Below are positions 20,848 through 34,250 of a stretch of 64,000 bases of DNA, in pieces (the stretch's first letter is position 1; every line of letters starts with the position of its first letter). The position numbers and the translations under genes are program-made. The notes beneath the pieces are model-generated. The model saw nothing but the letters and a program-made list of their open reading frames with translations, had not been told where the DNA came from and did no database searches. Source of the stretch: Nectonema munidae (lineage: Eukaryota > Nematomorpha > Nectonematoida > Nectonematidae); assembly GCA_030549495.1 (NCBI GenBank), contig JAUIRK010000022.1:333257-397256 (forward strand), in the 5' to 3' direction.

Positions 20848-21190
20848 TAGTCTTGTCTCGTTTATCCGTTGGCTGTTAAATCGGTTTTTTGTTATTCCGC
20901 TTGCACGTGGCTAGGAACGCTTTCAATGCGTGTTGGAATGCTTCGAAATCCATGTTTACTTTCACCAAACTGTTTTGGGTATGCAAAGCACTATATTCGC
21001 AATGTTTTGATTCACGTGCGGCTCAATCAAACACCTTGCAAGTTGGTAAGATAACTAACTGTCTGTATATTAAATCCGTTGCTCTAATCGGGCAGAAACC
21101 ACTCGAATCTTACTTTCGCAAAAAATACTGGTTTGGATGCGCACTAATTCTTAAGAAGTCAAACTGTGTTTTCACAATATTTTGTTACTA
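20848..21190 (+). repeat. Dispersed repeat, copy 2 (unclassified)
   Basis: It is homologous in inverted orientation to 11870-12390: AAATCGGTTTTTTGTTATTC, GCGGCTCAATCAAACA and the trailing AGAAACCACT are shared in order. Small open frames here are not conserved between the two copies, so I do not call a gene. Confidence 0.6.
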
Positions 21191-21334
21191 ATTTGTTCAG
21201 ATTAGTAATCGTTAAGTTGTAAATGTGTATAAAATAAATTTGCACTTATTAATTAGTCATATCTTTCCTCGCTCAAAAAATGGCAGCACCATGTAAATCC
21301 AAGTGGATGCATCAGTGACGAGAGAGAAATTTAT

Positions 21335-22730
21335 ATTGTACAAAATTGGCTTAATTGCATGCCCTTAAATTATGTAACCTTTTCTAAAATCGCTAGCCGA
21401 ATATTTTGATACTATTTTCACGGTTTTTCAATGATGTTTTCATGTCAAAAACTGTCAATCAAAATCAGATGTACATTTATTTCAACAAATATAATGTCTG
21501 TAACTTATAATTTAGATTAGATACACTCTTGAAATTTTATTCCATTTTGATTGATGATAAAATTGCTTACAAAAACATTCATTCAAAGTTTAAATAAAAT
21601 TCATTTTTTTTATACCAAATCGGCAATTCTGATTTCTTTTCTCGACTCAGTTTTATATTTTGGGTGTGAAAAGTTCTAAAAGTGTCAATCAAATTTGCCG
21701 TTCACATCTGAAAATTTTTCTCCAAGATTATTCAAATTTTAAAGAAAATTTATATTTTTATAGTAAATCAATCATGCTGATTTCATTTTTGTACTCAATT
21801 TTTTGCAATTACGGTGTCAAAGTATCTAAAAGTATCAATTAATTTTGCTGTTTACATCTAAAAATTTTCTCCAAGAATTTTATTCAAATTTTAAATAAAA
21901 TATATATTTTTATACAAAATCAATCATACTGACTTTATTTGCGTACTCAATTTTTGCAACTACGGTTTAAAAATTCCTGAAAGTGTCAACCAAATTTGTA
22001 GTTTACGCTTGAAAATTATATCTATGAATATTATTAAAAAAATACACATTTTTATACCAAATCGACCATGCCAATTTCATTTCTCAACTGAGTTTTAGAA
22101 AGTAGGATTTGTAAATGTCAAAAAGTATTTGCAGTATCGAACAAGCTCATTTCATTTTTGGACTAAATTTTCGTATTTAAAATGTAAAAATGTCAATCAA
22201 ATTGCTAGTTTCGCCTGAAAATTTTTTTCAAAACATTTATTCCCATTTTAGTAAAATATTTTTTTAACTAAATTGACCAAACTGATATCATTTTTTGGCT
22301 ACGTTTTGACCATTACTGTGAAAAAGATGTTTCAAAATACAAATAGAATTAGTGATGTATGCCTAAAAATTATCTCATAAACATACTTCGATATTTTAAA
22401 TAAAAGGTATTTTATTTTTCATTTTTTTTATTACGATGCTCACTTCATTTCAGGACTTAGTTTTCCTAAGTAGGGTGCAAGAATGTGTGGAATTTAGAAT
22501 CAAGTTTGACATTAGGGAAATATACAAATTCTGAAAAAACTCAATTTTGTCAAAAAATACGTTTTTGATTGAAAATCATTATTAAAATTTGCAGTAAAAA
22601 TATCCTTCAAATTTTAAATAATTTTTTAATACAATATCATCCATATTTTTTAGTCTAAAAATGGGTAAAAGTGTTAATCGAATTGGTATGAAATGTGAAT
22701 GCGTGGTTATAAGAAAAATGAAATAGTAAA
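21335..22730 (+). repeat. Degenerate tandem array, unit about 140-152 bp, within a hAT-derived element
   Basis: Recurring landmarks such as ATCATGCTGATTTCATT, GTGTCAATCAAATTTG and TTTAAATAAAATATA repeat at spacings near 149, 152 and 142 bases from 21620, with about seven diverged units. The segment before the array (AAAATTGGCTTAATTGCATG to ACTGTCAATCAAAATCAG) matches the interior of the non-autonomous hAT at 50727-51358. An inverted copy with its own array is at 38640-39590. No hAT termini remain here. Confidence 0.7.
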
Positions 22731-25700
22731 TGGTTTAATGAAATGATTTAATATTGTCAAAGTAGTAGTGCTTTGATGAGCTATATACTTTTAAAAAACA
22801 AGTATGTATCTTGTCTACACAGAAGATGCACCTTTTTCCATAAAAATCTAGTATAGAGATTTTCAAAAAACATCTTGACCGTGATGAAACGCCTCCCTTG
22901 TGAATCAAAAATTTTTAAACCTTTATATTATTAGTTAACATTTCAATCATCAATTCGTTAAAGGTCATCTGAAAATTTTCAAATAATAAGAGATACCATG
23001 AATGTCAGGTAGGATTATGTGAAGATATATAGTTATTTTCAATTTTTTTTTATAAATGTGAATCGAATTTGACCATTTTTTCTTTCATTATGAAAGCGAA
23101 AGTCTTTTAGATGATAAAGGTGGAAAACTTTTTGTAATTAAAAAAAGAGGATTATGAATGATTTCATGAAGAACACGAATTTTGAAAAAGGATTGGTCAG
23201 CAAATATCCAGGGTGATATCTGTTCATATTACCTACGCCAACATCAACAAAGAGATTTTCAATAGAAAAGCTCTGAAATCGTTTAAATTCTGAGCTCTAT
23301 GAAATGGGGTTTTGCACAAAATAAATTTCTGATGAAAGTACTAGTTTAGCAAAATCCATATAAAGCATAGGAGAAATGAAGCCCAGACTTCAAGCTAATA
23401 GCGAAAGGATTTTTGAACCCCCCTCCCTCGTCGTGATTTTTTTAATAAAGAGCATCTTATTTAGTTTCTATAACAAAGTCTAAGCTCAGCTTACTCGAAG
23501 ACATGACTTTTTACACATTATTTTGTGTAACTGTACAGCGTGTACAATGTACATTGATAATAATCACTCATTCATCAATACTAACAGTAAACATGCGCAT
23601 AGACTACAAACCACAAGCAAGTACATTTTATTTCCGAAAAATTATCAATTCATTTGTGTTCCCAATTGCATTGGGAACCAAAGTGTGAGGATAAATGAGA
23701 TACGAATGACTTGGATATATATTTGTGTCGAAATGTATCCTTCTCGTTTGTCAAATGGAATTCAATCACCTTGGTGGAAGCTTCTGCATTCCCCTTGATT
23801 TTCTACCTTATCAAAATATTAGAACATATATTTATTTCGTAACGCGACACTTTAATTCTTTCTCCCTCAACCTATATAACGAATAAGTAACACAATGCAA
23901 CTCCCCATCCTTCTCTTTTCAATAAAAGCGCGCAAGGTTGACATTTTGGACTGGCGATTTTTTTTAAACCATTAAGTCCCAAGTTAGCAAAAAAAATATT
24001 TAATTTGATAAAACATATTTTCTATTTTTTTCATATAATAAATTCAAAATAAAAAAATTAATATGTATTACGTTCCCTGAAAAAGTTTCTTAATTTGATC
24101 AATTCTTGCAGTGTTTCATTCTCTCATCTCACGTTGCATCAACTTGGCATTTTCTCTCATTTAGTCTTTTTCTATAAATGTGTTATTCTTTCAAACTCAT
24201 TACTGAGTTTTTCACGACTAATAACTTTATACATTATTATAACACTCGCCAAGCTCTTGATAACAATTCATAATTTTTACGTGCCAATGTTACTTTTCCA
24301 TAATCTAGCTTGTTTATAAATATATATTCCATTTAATTATTATTATAGTTGACTACCTCTAATCCGGAAATCGCTAATTCGAACCTTCGTTAATACGCAT
24401 TTTGATTATTTCGGGAATCTTTAATTTAGTAAAATTATTGAATGATTGATTCAATTAACAAGTGAGCTTCTTGAAGGTTTAGTAAAATAAAAGTTTCATA
24501 AATGAAGAACTAACGAGTCTCTATAATATCCCTAAAACAAATAACTTTAGAAATGTTCAAATATTGTCTATACAGATTCAGTACATCAGAAAATTAACTT
24601 AAAAATTCTAATGTGCAATAATTTTTTTGTCGTACTTTTAGTATTAAACTGACATTGAATTTTAATTCCAGTCAAATTTTTACTTAGAGAAATTGAGTAA
24701 GCAAATCGTGATTTTTTCATTAAAATAAGAATCAACCTGGAAAAATCACTAATTCGGAAAGGCCGAATCTTCAAATTCATTTATTAAGTGGCAAAAAACT
24801 TTTTTTATTTGAGTTATTATTCTTGATATTTGTTTAAAAATTTATTGTTTTCAAATTATAAATTAAATTTTGTTTTATGTATATTTTAGTAAGTTTATTT
24901 TTAAAAATTAAGCTTTGATTTTAATAATATCTTAATTAATATTTATTGTGAAGAAATTTTACAGATTGTAAAATTTTTTTGCTATTCAAAAGGAGAGTGT
25001 ATTTCCATTAATCAAGACAATTGAATACATAAACATGATTTAGATTACTTTTAATAAGTTGATTATTTATTAGTCAATTAATATTGCCTTTAACGAAATT
25101 TGCTATATCGTTTCTTATGTTCAAAGGTCATGTTGCGCCTGTGTAGTCTTTTTTCTAGGATGAATTATACAAAATCTAAGTCTTCATTAGCTTTATAATC
25201 TTCAATTTTTTAATTTAAAAAAGCTAAAACAGTCATTTTTGGTCTACAGCGTTTGCAACTCTTTCATATTACTTTTAACTAACAAATCTTTACCTCTTCT
25301 TTCTATCTTAGCTTACTTTTTAAGTAGATTTTAAACCTATGGTCAGTGAGTTAATTTGTAATAGGCATCGCCTTAAAAATATACATAGCCTTTTACATAT
25401 TAATATTTTTTATACATATCATATTTTCACAATATTTGATTTTTCTCATCATATATGCACTAATTCATGTCATCATAATCTGCTTGTTTATAAATCATAT
25501 ATTCTATAATATTTTTTTCTCCATCTCTGAGCTAAAATCATCTTGATGGAAGCTACTTTTTTCCCTGTGATCTCTCTTCTTTCTATAACAATGTATCTTA
25601 ATATAGATGTTTACGTAACTTATTAATTGATGGAGAATACTGTTTTTCTTTTCAATAAATCATCATCATTAATTTTGAGGAAAATCCAAAAAGCCTGGGT

Positions 25701-26044
25701 TTCAAAGTTGGTATTTTTTCAAAAACCAAAAAAAGTATGCTTTAATTTATTTGATAAAAATAACGTGAAAGCTGACTAGAAATCATTGACAAATTTATTT
25801 GAAAAAGATGATAAAGGTTAATGAAGAATAACTTGCCGATATTACGTCATAAATTATTCATCATATCTTTGTAGTCAATGAAAATCAGCCTTGTATTAAA
25901 AACGTAAAATTTTCACTGTTATTTTAGAAGTGTGTAAATGATTGGGATGGATTATCTTTCAAACTTAATATAATGTATATATATATATATATATTATTAA
26001 GAGATGCGTGTATATCATGAATACATATAAATAGTAATCATGTG
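22731..26044. other. AT-rich intergenic stretch
   Basis: No gene was recognised. GTTGACTACCTCTAATCCGG at 24348 resembles a pogo-class MITE end, and its inverted relative GTCAACCCTCGTTAATCTGG lies near 39850. A short AT microsatellite lies at 25975-25995. AATAAA hexamers are too frequent to interpret. Confidence 0.35.
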
Positions 26045-28365
26045 CTATACGCGATATGAATAATATAAGTTTTTGTTCGTAATCGTTGACTCCATTTTAG
26101 TGTGGATGTAGACGTGTTGTTGCAGGCCAGAAAGTTGTCGATAGGTTTTAGCACAAAGTGAACATTTATACGGCTTTTCTCCTAAAAAAGAAAGATATGC
26201 GTTAAAAAACTTCCTCTGAAATAAAACAAAGCCACACTTGGATAGATAAGGTGTTGAGTTGAACCCCCTGAAGAGCAGCGTGGAAAAAAACAGACGGATA
26301 CTCTTCAAAATCCTCTTCCTCAAAGGGTTAAACCGAAGTAACTAAATCCTGAATTAGCAGAATTTAGTCCGCATGATTAATGGACACCTTGTATTCGCTT
26401 TGAAGGACTTGGGAAAATCGAAAAAACTAAAGAAGGACTAAAACTCAGCAAGGAAGGGGGAGGGCCTAGTTTCTGATCGAAGAATCCCTTATAAGATATC
26501 ATGGCATTCTAAACTTCAAGACTTCTCTGCAGATTCAAAAAGAAATTTCGTATTTTTAACTTCATTTTTGTACCTTAAAATCGTATCGGAATAAGAAACA
26601 CAATATTTAAAAAACAAAACGTAATCATACATGATCAAAGAGATTTGTTTGATGTTTTTACTTTGCGAATAAATTCCTCCAATATTCTTTAAAATCATTA
26701 CAAATGTTAAATGACAAATTCATGCTAAATTAGACAAATGTTGAAAAAGGTCAATCAAAATTCAATTATTACAACTTAAAAAGAGTGCTCTCAAATATGT
26801 TGTTGTCCTTTAGCTTCATTTTTTTATCAATTGAAAGGTATTTCAAAGCAAAAAATTCATAACTTCATAATACAGCAATAAGTTAATTTTTATATAATAT
26901 ATTAAGTAAATAAATTGATTTAATAAACTGATATACAAATAATATATGATATTCTTCATGGATTACATGTGTTTGTGGTGTACAAATATATCACAAAACC
27001 TTATTGACTGGAATATGTTATCACTCAAGTAACGAGCTTTCGCTTGATAAATGTACTTACAATTCAAAGATTCTATAAAAAAACGTGCCAAGATAGAAAT
27101 CGTACACAACTTCAATATTTATTGTAATTTAGTTTTTTTAAGAAAAAAAGGTATCGTTACATACTATCACTTCCAAACATAAAGTACCGTATGCCAGCAC
27201 TGCTTCTCTGAGGAATATTATTTTGAACTAAGTTGAGGAGCTAACGTTGGAGATTATAAACGGATAGGATTGAAAGTCGGAATCTCATAAAATTAAGAAT
27301 TGAAGGCGGATAATTCTAAGGATTTTAAATTATGAAAAAAATAAATTTTTGTAATCTTATAGAGTGCACTTTTTAAAAATACTCTTAAACTTTGTAAGAA
27401 CTTAATTTTCATCCTACATAGTTCAAAAAAACACATCATCGTTTATGAAAAATCAACATTTAGGAAATTTTTGAGATTTTAGTTTGTTTGGGTAAAAAAG
27501 TCACACCCATTCAAATTCATCTATACTGCTCTCTCACTTTGGATCCTCAGAAATCCTAAATTTATTATTAGATTCGTTCGGATAGTGAAAAAATGTGGAT
27601 TGTGAAGTTTAAATTAAATAATTTTGTTTTGAGTTTATAATATGGTATTTTACAATAATACATGAATACCTGATGAGTTTAGAATATTTTTTCAACAAAT
27701 TTTTTTGTTATTCAATAGAGCTAATCTATTAATAAAAATAAAATTGATTTAGGTAACAAAATAAAATAAAAAATAATATATAATTAATGTTTTCCCATAT
27801 TTAATAATTAAAACATGAAGGTTTCAAAGAAAGAAAAGTCATTTTTATATTTTTTATAAAAAAAATTATTTTGAAAAATTAATTTAGGATTTAAGGTTTT
27901 CGCATCACAAAAATAGCATTTATAGAGTAGGAATTATGAAAAATTCGGATTATTGAATTAAGCAAACCTGAAAAAAAGATCAAAAATTTGCTCAGACTAT
28001 GAAGATTCCCAATTGACGAAGATTCACTGGACATATTACTTAATAGAAGGAGTGGGAGTTATTTATTGATTCCGACTCCAATTGCAAAAATAGACGCGAA
28101 TCAGATTGCGACTATATTCGACTGAGTACTACAAGTCAATGTGTGCCAGCATATATTCGTGGAGTACAAATCATTACATATCATGATTTTAAAAATGCCA
28201 TTACCTGTATGAATTCTTTCGTGTTGTTGAACACCGCTTTTTTGTGTGAAAGTTTTGGGACAAAATCGGCATTCGTAAGGGCGTTCATTTGTGTGACATC
28301 TTTCATGCTGCTTCAAGTGCGTCAGTTGGAGAAATTGTCGGTCACAGTATCTGCATTGATGCCGT
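26045..28365 (-). CDS. C2H2 zinc-finger protein, last two coding exons
   Basis: Exons run 28365-28205 and 26181-26045 on the minus strand. The first encodes RHQCRYCDRQFLQLTHLKQH then RPYECRFCPKTFTQKSGVQQ ending HERIHTG. The second continues EKPYKCSLCAKTYRQLSGLQ and HVYIHTKMES to a TAG stop. That makes three tandem C-x2-C...H-x3-H fingers with TGEKP-type linkers. The donor ACAG/GTAATG and acceptor TTTTTTAG/GAGAAA join in phase inside the HTGEKP linker, which is strong evidence for a real splice. The 5' exons are not identified; the upstream acceptor may be AAGTAG/ACGGC. It is likely a nuclear DNA-binding protein. Exons at 43641-43231 and 40501-40343 on the same strand could be its 5' part, unproven. 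Confidence 0.75.
26182..28204 (-). other. Intron of the zinc-finger gene
   Basis: A GT-AG intron of 2023 bases. The content is AT-rich and no full element was recognised. Confidence 0.6.
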
Positions 28366-29490
28366 CTACTTAAAAAAGCGATTTAATCAAAAAAGAGCGC
28401 AAAATTCGCTTGTACAAATACAGATAGATGGGAAAATAAGTCATATATATGAGGAGTTAAGGCAAGAATCAAAGAGGAACTCAAAACGTCTAAGAGATGC
28501 AGGCACTGGATCTTAAGATACAAGATGTCTAACATAATTCTTTGGATATCAAAAATCACAGCAAAGAATAAAGATAATTTTATCTAAGGATGTGAAATAG
28601 GCTCAAAATGATACCTTTTACTAAAAGAATGCAAACGCTTGCAATAAAATACTATGGTGTTTCTAAACCAAATAGGTTTTTCAAATGGTGTATTTGAGAG
28701 GTCTAATGATGGGTACTTCTTCCTAAATAAACTAAATAATATCTGTAACAACATGATGTAACTGAGATTTCCTTCTTAAAGAGTTATAAAATATTTTATG
28801 AAATTTGAGTCTGTTATTCGCAAAAAATCTATACTAGTTTGTGTGTGTATTACAGAGTGGACGGCTACAAATAATCTACCCCACTCGCATCACCCCACAT
28901 TTTGTAAAACCAGCACCCCGAATTTTTCTGCAGACAACCCACACCTTAAAAAATAGACTCTTACTCACTTAGAAATCCTCCAATATGCAACATGCAATCA
29001 GTCCGTCAAACACAAATTCTTTCAATATTAACAAATTCACTACTTAAGTTTAATAGATTCACGCAATGCCTTTATTATATAAAGAAAATTAAATACTATA
29101 TAGAGTATACATTCAATATAAGCACAAACTCGATATAAGCACATATAACTACAGTTTTATAGATAAAAAGAGTTGTAACAATAATTATGGAATTATATAA
29201 TGAGTAACACGTGTAATAATTTTGAATTGCTTATGTTAACTTGTGTTTGTATAGATATAGCCAGTAGTGGGATTCAATTTTTTTGTCCAGCGATCCTGTT
29301 ACAAAAAAGTCAAATTTGTTAGCAAATAAACTTATCAATTTTGATAATTCCAAATAAAATATTAAAATAATGGTTAAACAAGCATCATTATGATGATGTG
29401 AGTGCTTATTTTACTGTACGGTCTGTACTATATAGATAAAATTTCGTGAGACGGTTCTAACGAACCGGCTGAATCTCACTACTTGATATA
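28366..29490. other. Stretch upstream of the zinc-finger exons
   Basis: GC-richer words at 28855-28960 (CCCCACTCGCATCACCCCAC) look like a decayed hAT-type terminus. No further zinc-finger exon was found here. Confidence 0.3.
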
Positions 29491-30218
29491 GCTAGTCGTT
29501 ATAGATATGCTTGCATTGTGTAATTGTGCTTTTATACATATACTCTTTTCGCTCTCAGTTAAATTGTTGCAAAAAAGTACAACTTTCGAGGGTCCTCTTT
29601 TGATCGAGAAAACAAAATCGCTTCATAGTGAACTAACTCGATGTTCTGAAGCAACTCCTGTCATGTTTTCAATGGATGATTTCAGAGATTTCAGAAAAGA
29701 TTTAATATAGGTCACAAACGTGAACACGGAGAAAGAGCAAGTGCAGATATAAAAATGCAGAAGAATGGCAGAATTTTTTTATAACTGATATTAAATTATT
29801 ATGAAAGTTGTATATTTAATGCAAAGGAAAAGGGTATTTATTATAGAGCCACACCAAGTGGTACGCTCTCTAAGAAAAGTTAAGCTGTTAGTGGAAGTAA
29901 AAAAATATTAAATAGATTGTCTGTTACTTGGAGCAGATATGTCTGGTTCCAAAAATTACCTTTGTTAGTAATTGGAAAGTTTCAAAGTCCAAGATGTTTT
30001 AAAAACAAGAAAAATAATTTGCCTGCTTAGTATAAACACAATAAAGAATCCTGAATGCCTAAAGATATTTTTTGTGATTGGCTTTTATCTTTAGACAATA
30101 AAATGCAGAAAGAAAAGAGAAAATTGCTTTGTTTGTTGACCAGTGTCCTGCGCATCCAAAAAGTGTTAAAACTTCAAATATTGAATTTTTTTTACCTCTC
30201 ATCACAATTTCTATATTA

Positions 30219-30318
30219 GGGGCCATTCACAATTGATGTCAATCAAAGACTGAGGGAATGTTGATAAGTTGACAAATGAAGAATTTGTGGGGGGGGGGGG
30301 GGGGGAGGGGGAGGGTCA
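30219..30318 (+). mobile_element. Partial Harbinger-like MITE (GGGGYCRTTCACAATTGA family)
   Basis: GGGGCCATTCACAATTGATG matches the left end of the complete MITE at 59803-59960. It runs into a long G-tract and lacks the right terminus. It is preceded by TTA. It interrupts a Tigger remnant, as does the other copy. Confidence 0.6.
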
Positions 30319-30377
30319 CTATAGAAAAAATTTGATGAAGGAAATTATACATCGTTTAGATAGTGATCAAGATTTAA

Positions 30378-30483
30378 CCCATTTACGACCAATGTTCCCA
30401 AAGGGAACGCAGATGAACTCTTACTTTAAATGGAATTAAATAGAAATTACTAAAGTCGTCTGCTTTGCTTGGTCTTAAATGGG
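30378..30483 (+). mobile_element. TTAA-family MITE, about 106 bp
   Basis: TTAA (30374-30377) is followed by CCCATTTACGACCAATG. The right end inverted reads CCCATTTAAGACCAAGC, followed by TAAA, a decayed TTAA. The interior GTCGTCTGCTTTGC resembles the family. It lies inside the Tigger remnant. Confidence 0.65.
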
Positions 30484-30829
30484 TAAAATATCGAAAAGGC
30501 TGCAAAGCCTGTTGCAATACTTAATGCACTTTACTTGCTAGAGCAATCATGGAACAGCGTATCAATTGAAACATTAAAGGTATACCTTACTTCTGCTTAA
30601 AAAACATTGATATGAGAACATGATGTCTATTGAAGAAATCCGATCTACAATAAGTAAGCACTTTTGACAATATTTTAAATATATTCAAGTTTTCTAATCA
30701 TCATGATAATAATCTTTGTAATATTGCAGTTAAATTTATTCATAATATTGTGAAAAAATATTTGAACGTAAATATATATTTATAGACTGTACTGCACATA
30801 GTATTGAACTATTAGGAAGGCGATATTAA

Positions 30830-31074
30830 AACATGCAGCAAGTGTAATGGATATTACCACTATGCTCATGAATGCAAAGCTACTTGTTTCAGCTGTAGAT
30901 TTTGCGGACTAGAGCATGATTCAAGTAAGTGTGATAATAAAGAAAATAAGTTTTGTAAGAATTCCGATTCCAAATGCAATTATAAATATTGTCCTTCCTT
31001 ATAGAGACTTAAAGAATTTCGAAATAAACTTAATAAATCTGCTTTACATTTTCTTATAAATAATCCTGAATGAA
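30830..31074 (+). pseudogene. LINE ORF1 fragment with zinc knuckles
   Basis: Reads CSKCNGYYHYAHECKATCFS then CRFCGLEHDSSKCDNKEN, cysteine-rich CCHC-like knuckles typical of the nucleic-acid-binding tail of LINE ORF1 proteins. It is broken by a stop after YCPSL, and the 5' part is not recognised. It directly precedes ORF2. Confidence 0.6.
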
Positions 31075-34052
31075 TTTTAACTCTAATAACAATGGCGATT
31101 TTCTTGAAATATTTAGGTCTAATCCTATAGAAAATAGTCTTAAACCAAATGAATCTAACATAGATAATCCTTACTCTTTTAATTCTGATGATTCTAATTT
31201 TATCTAGACTCGATATTTCTCAAACAAATTTTTTGAAGATCATGATATTTCACCATAAATATCTGTTAATGATGTCTGTAGTTTTGGTTCTCTTTATAAT
31301 TTTAACTTGTTTAGTTTAAATTGTCAATCACTTAATTCTAAGTTTGATGATGTATCTAACTTAGTATTGGATTTCAATTCAAACAATTTCACTAACGTAA
31401 GTGTTTTTGCACTTCAAGAAACTTGGCTATCAACTAATTTTTTGAATCAGTTCACTATTTATGGTTATCATTTTTTGTCACAAGCCAGAAGACTTTCTAC
31501 ACATTCTGGCTTAGCATTTTTCATTCATAACTCTCTCAACTCCTTTCCTTTTATCTTTGATTCTTTATATGAGTTGTTTGAAGCCTTTTCAATGGAAATT
31601 GAAATCAAAAACTCTAAAAACATAGTTATTCACAATCTATATAAGCCCAACTAGTCTAAAGTGTGATTTTGTAACCTTTATTAATGATTTATCTCATTTT
31701 CTATATCTTCTTAATTCCAAACATGCACATGTTATTGTAGGAGATTTTAACATTAATATGTTTTCTGTAGATACCTCATCACCGACCAGTAGTTTTTTAA
31801 ACATGTTAATATCTCATTCTTTTAGTATTTCTGTTACTAAAGTCTCACGTCCGCGGCATAGTACTTTGATTGACAATATCTTAGTCAATAAAGAAATTTC
31901 CAATGTTAAGAGTTTTGTCTTGGAATCGTGTATATCGGATCACTTCCTCATCATGCTTTCTTTTGGCTTTTATTCTTCAAACACTGAGTACTTCAAAAGA
32001 TTGAATAAACAAGGATTTGTTGAATCCTTAGCTGAATATGAATTTACTAAACATTTTCTTCCACTTTTTGATGATCCGAATATTCTCTTCACTCGCTTGA
32101 CAAACATAATTTCATCATCAATATTAGTTAATACAAAGATTTATATCCGTAATAAATCTAAATACAAACAGTTTCATAATCCATGGATGACGCCTGGTCT
32201 CCTCAAATCCATAAAAGTCAGGGATAATTTATATCGTAAAATAAAAAAAAGTACAGGCCAAGGTATTTTACTTTGAAAGTTAAGTTTTTGTTTTATAGAA
32301 AAAAAGCTATTAATTAATATACTAAAAAACAATTATTATACCTCAATCTTTAAATCAAGCAAAACTACAAAGGACACTTGGAAAAAACTAAAATCTTTTT
32401 TGAAACAAGAAACTGATCAGTCTTTTTCAATAAATCATAATGGTTTTCAAATTACTGATTACTCTAAATTCGGTAATCTTTTTAACTCTTATTTTTCTTC
32501 AACCTTAACTTGTTCAAACGTGGATGAGAATTTTACAAAGTACCTTGTTAAACAACCACCGAACTTTTTATTTGAGAAAATTACTTTAGAAGATCTAGTT
32601 TTTGGTCCTTGAAAATTAATAATAGTGTAGATATCTATGGAATTTATTCAATTATATTAAATTGATCTTTCCATTTATTGTAAATAATTTGTTAATTGGA
32701 TATAATTCTTGTATCGAACATTGTATTTTTCCTGATATTTTTAAAAAATCTATAAAAAAGGTAGTAAGCATGAAATCTCTCACTATAGACCGATTTGTAT
32801 CATTCCAGTATTATCTAAGATATTTGAAAAAGTTTTACATAAGGAAATCAATGAATACATGAATATATATTCTCTTTTTTTCGTTAATCAGTTCGGCTTC
32901 AGAGCAAAACATTCTACTCAACTTTTGCCTAGTGTTTTCATCAATAGTGCATATAGTTATCTTGACAAAAAGCAAACTGTTTTTTCAATATTTATTGATT
33001 TATCTAGAGCCTTTGACTCTATTCCTCATGATAAGGTTTTAACTAAACTTCGTTTTTATGGTTTTGATATAAAATCACTTCAATTAATGTCCTCTTATTT
33101 GAAAAATAGATCCCACTGTGTGTCTATAAAAAATATCTTTTCTAATCCTTCTTCTATTTTGTGTGGGGTAGCTCAAGGGTCTATTCTGGGTCCTATATTA
33201 TTCTCAATTTTTATAAACGATGTTTACCTGTCTAACTTTTCATATGAATTCTTAATATATGCTGATGACAGGGGCGAACATCAGGGAGGAGGGGGGTTTA
33301 TATAAAAACTGAAAGAAAGCATACAATTTTTCTGTTTCTTTATGCATTTAATTTTTTTTTGTTTCTTCTTTCACATTCTTATCTGGACAAGGCAATAACT
33401 CAAGCACACGACACAAGAAGCTTTTATCTCTATATTGCAAAGCACATGACACAAGAAAGCTTCTCTCTCTCTCTCTGTTCTGTCATACTCCATTCTTCTC
33501 TAACTCTGAAATTATTTGATCCATCACACACACACATGCTTTTTCTTTGTTTCGCATTTTTGACATCGCACTTAGCTCTCTATTTCTTTCATTTCATACT
33601 AATGTTCTTGCTTCACAAATTCTCACTAACCCGCCTTATTGATAAGGACAACCCGCATCCGCCCCGCCCCACACAAAATTTTCTTCAAATGACACGCATC
33701 CGCCCCGCCCCACAGATAATAAAATGTGGATAACCCACATCCCCACCGCTAGTGTGGGTCCCGCATAACCCGCGTGGATTATCCGCCCCGCGCAGGGTTC
33801 TAATATGCACACAATAAGTAAGCAATGTTTATCACAGTGTCTCCTCTTTATAGTATTTTTGAGCAAACACATGTTGATGATCCACTAAATTTTCTCATCT
33901 CCTGTCACAGTGATTCTATTTCTCTTTCTGTCTCCTCTGTTTTTCTCTTCCGCTTTCTCTGCTAAAACTCAATCATTCATTCAAGCTCTCTTCTTTCATT
34001 CAAGCCCTCTTCTCTTGTTAAGCTCTCCTATCTCATTCAGCTCTCTTCTCTC

Positions 34053-34250
34053 CGGTGACGTAGCTAAGCTGTGGCATAAGGGGCCGTGCCCACACTCTTA
34101 TGTACCGCATGGTGCCCCCATGCATCTTATGCGATATCAGTTTTTGAAAATTTCTCCAATCAAAGGATCGAGAAAGTATAAATAATGTTGCGCAAGTTTT
34201 TTGTTTTTAAATTGTGCCCCTTCTATCAACTTTTTTTGGCTACACCACTG
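34053..34250. mobile_element. Nested hAT MITE, 198 bp
   Basis: The right end inverted reads CAGTGGTGTAGCCAAAAAA and the left end CGGTGACGTAGCTAAGC. The flanks are CTTCTCTC and CTTCTGTC (7 of 8). It is non-coding. Confidence 0.7.

Larger units (their letters stand above)
29510..30600 (+). pseudogene. Tigger/pogo transposase remnant
   Basis: Interrupted plus-strand reading gives DFRKDL then GHKREHGERASADI, FNAKEKGIYYRATPSGTLS, LLVIGKFQSPRCFK, VDQCPAHPKSVKTSNIEFFY and, after inserted DNA, EAAKPVAILNALYLLEQSWN. These follow the order of a Tigger transposase from CENPB-like domain to tail. The first catalytic Asp position reads Lys (FNAKE), and there are many stops. Two MITEs have inserted into it (30219 onward and 30378-30483). 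Termini were not located. Confidence 0.7.

Noticed and set aside
28289-28516. Plus-strand frame opposite the zinc fingers
   Set aside because: It is the antisense of well-formed C2H2 fingers.
30287-30318. Long G-tract, and similar tracts at 39540, 51088 and 55778, as regulatory quadruplex sites
   Set aside because: They sit inside or beside mobile elements, vary in length between copies, and may be length-inaccurate. No functional context is visible.
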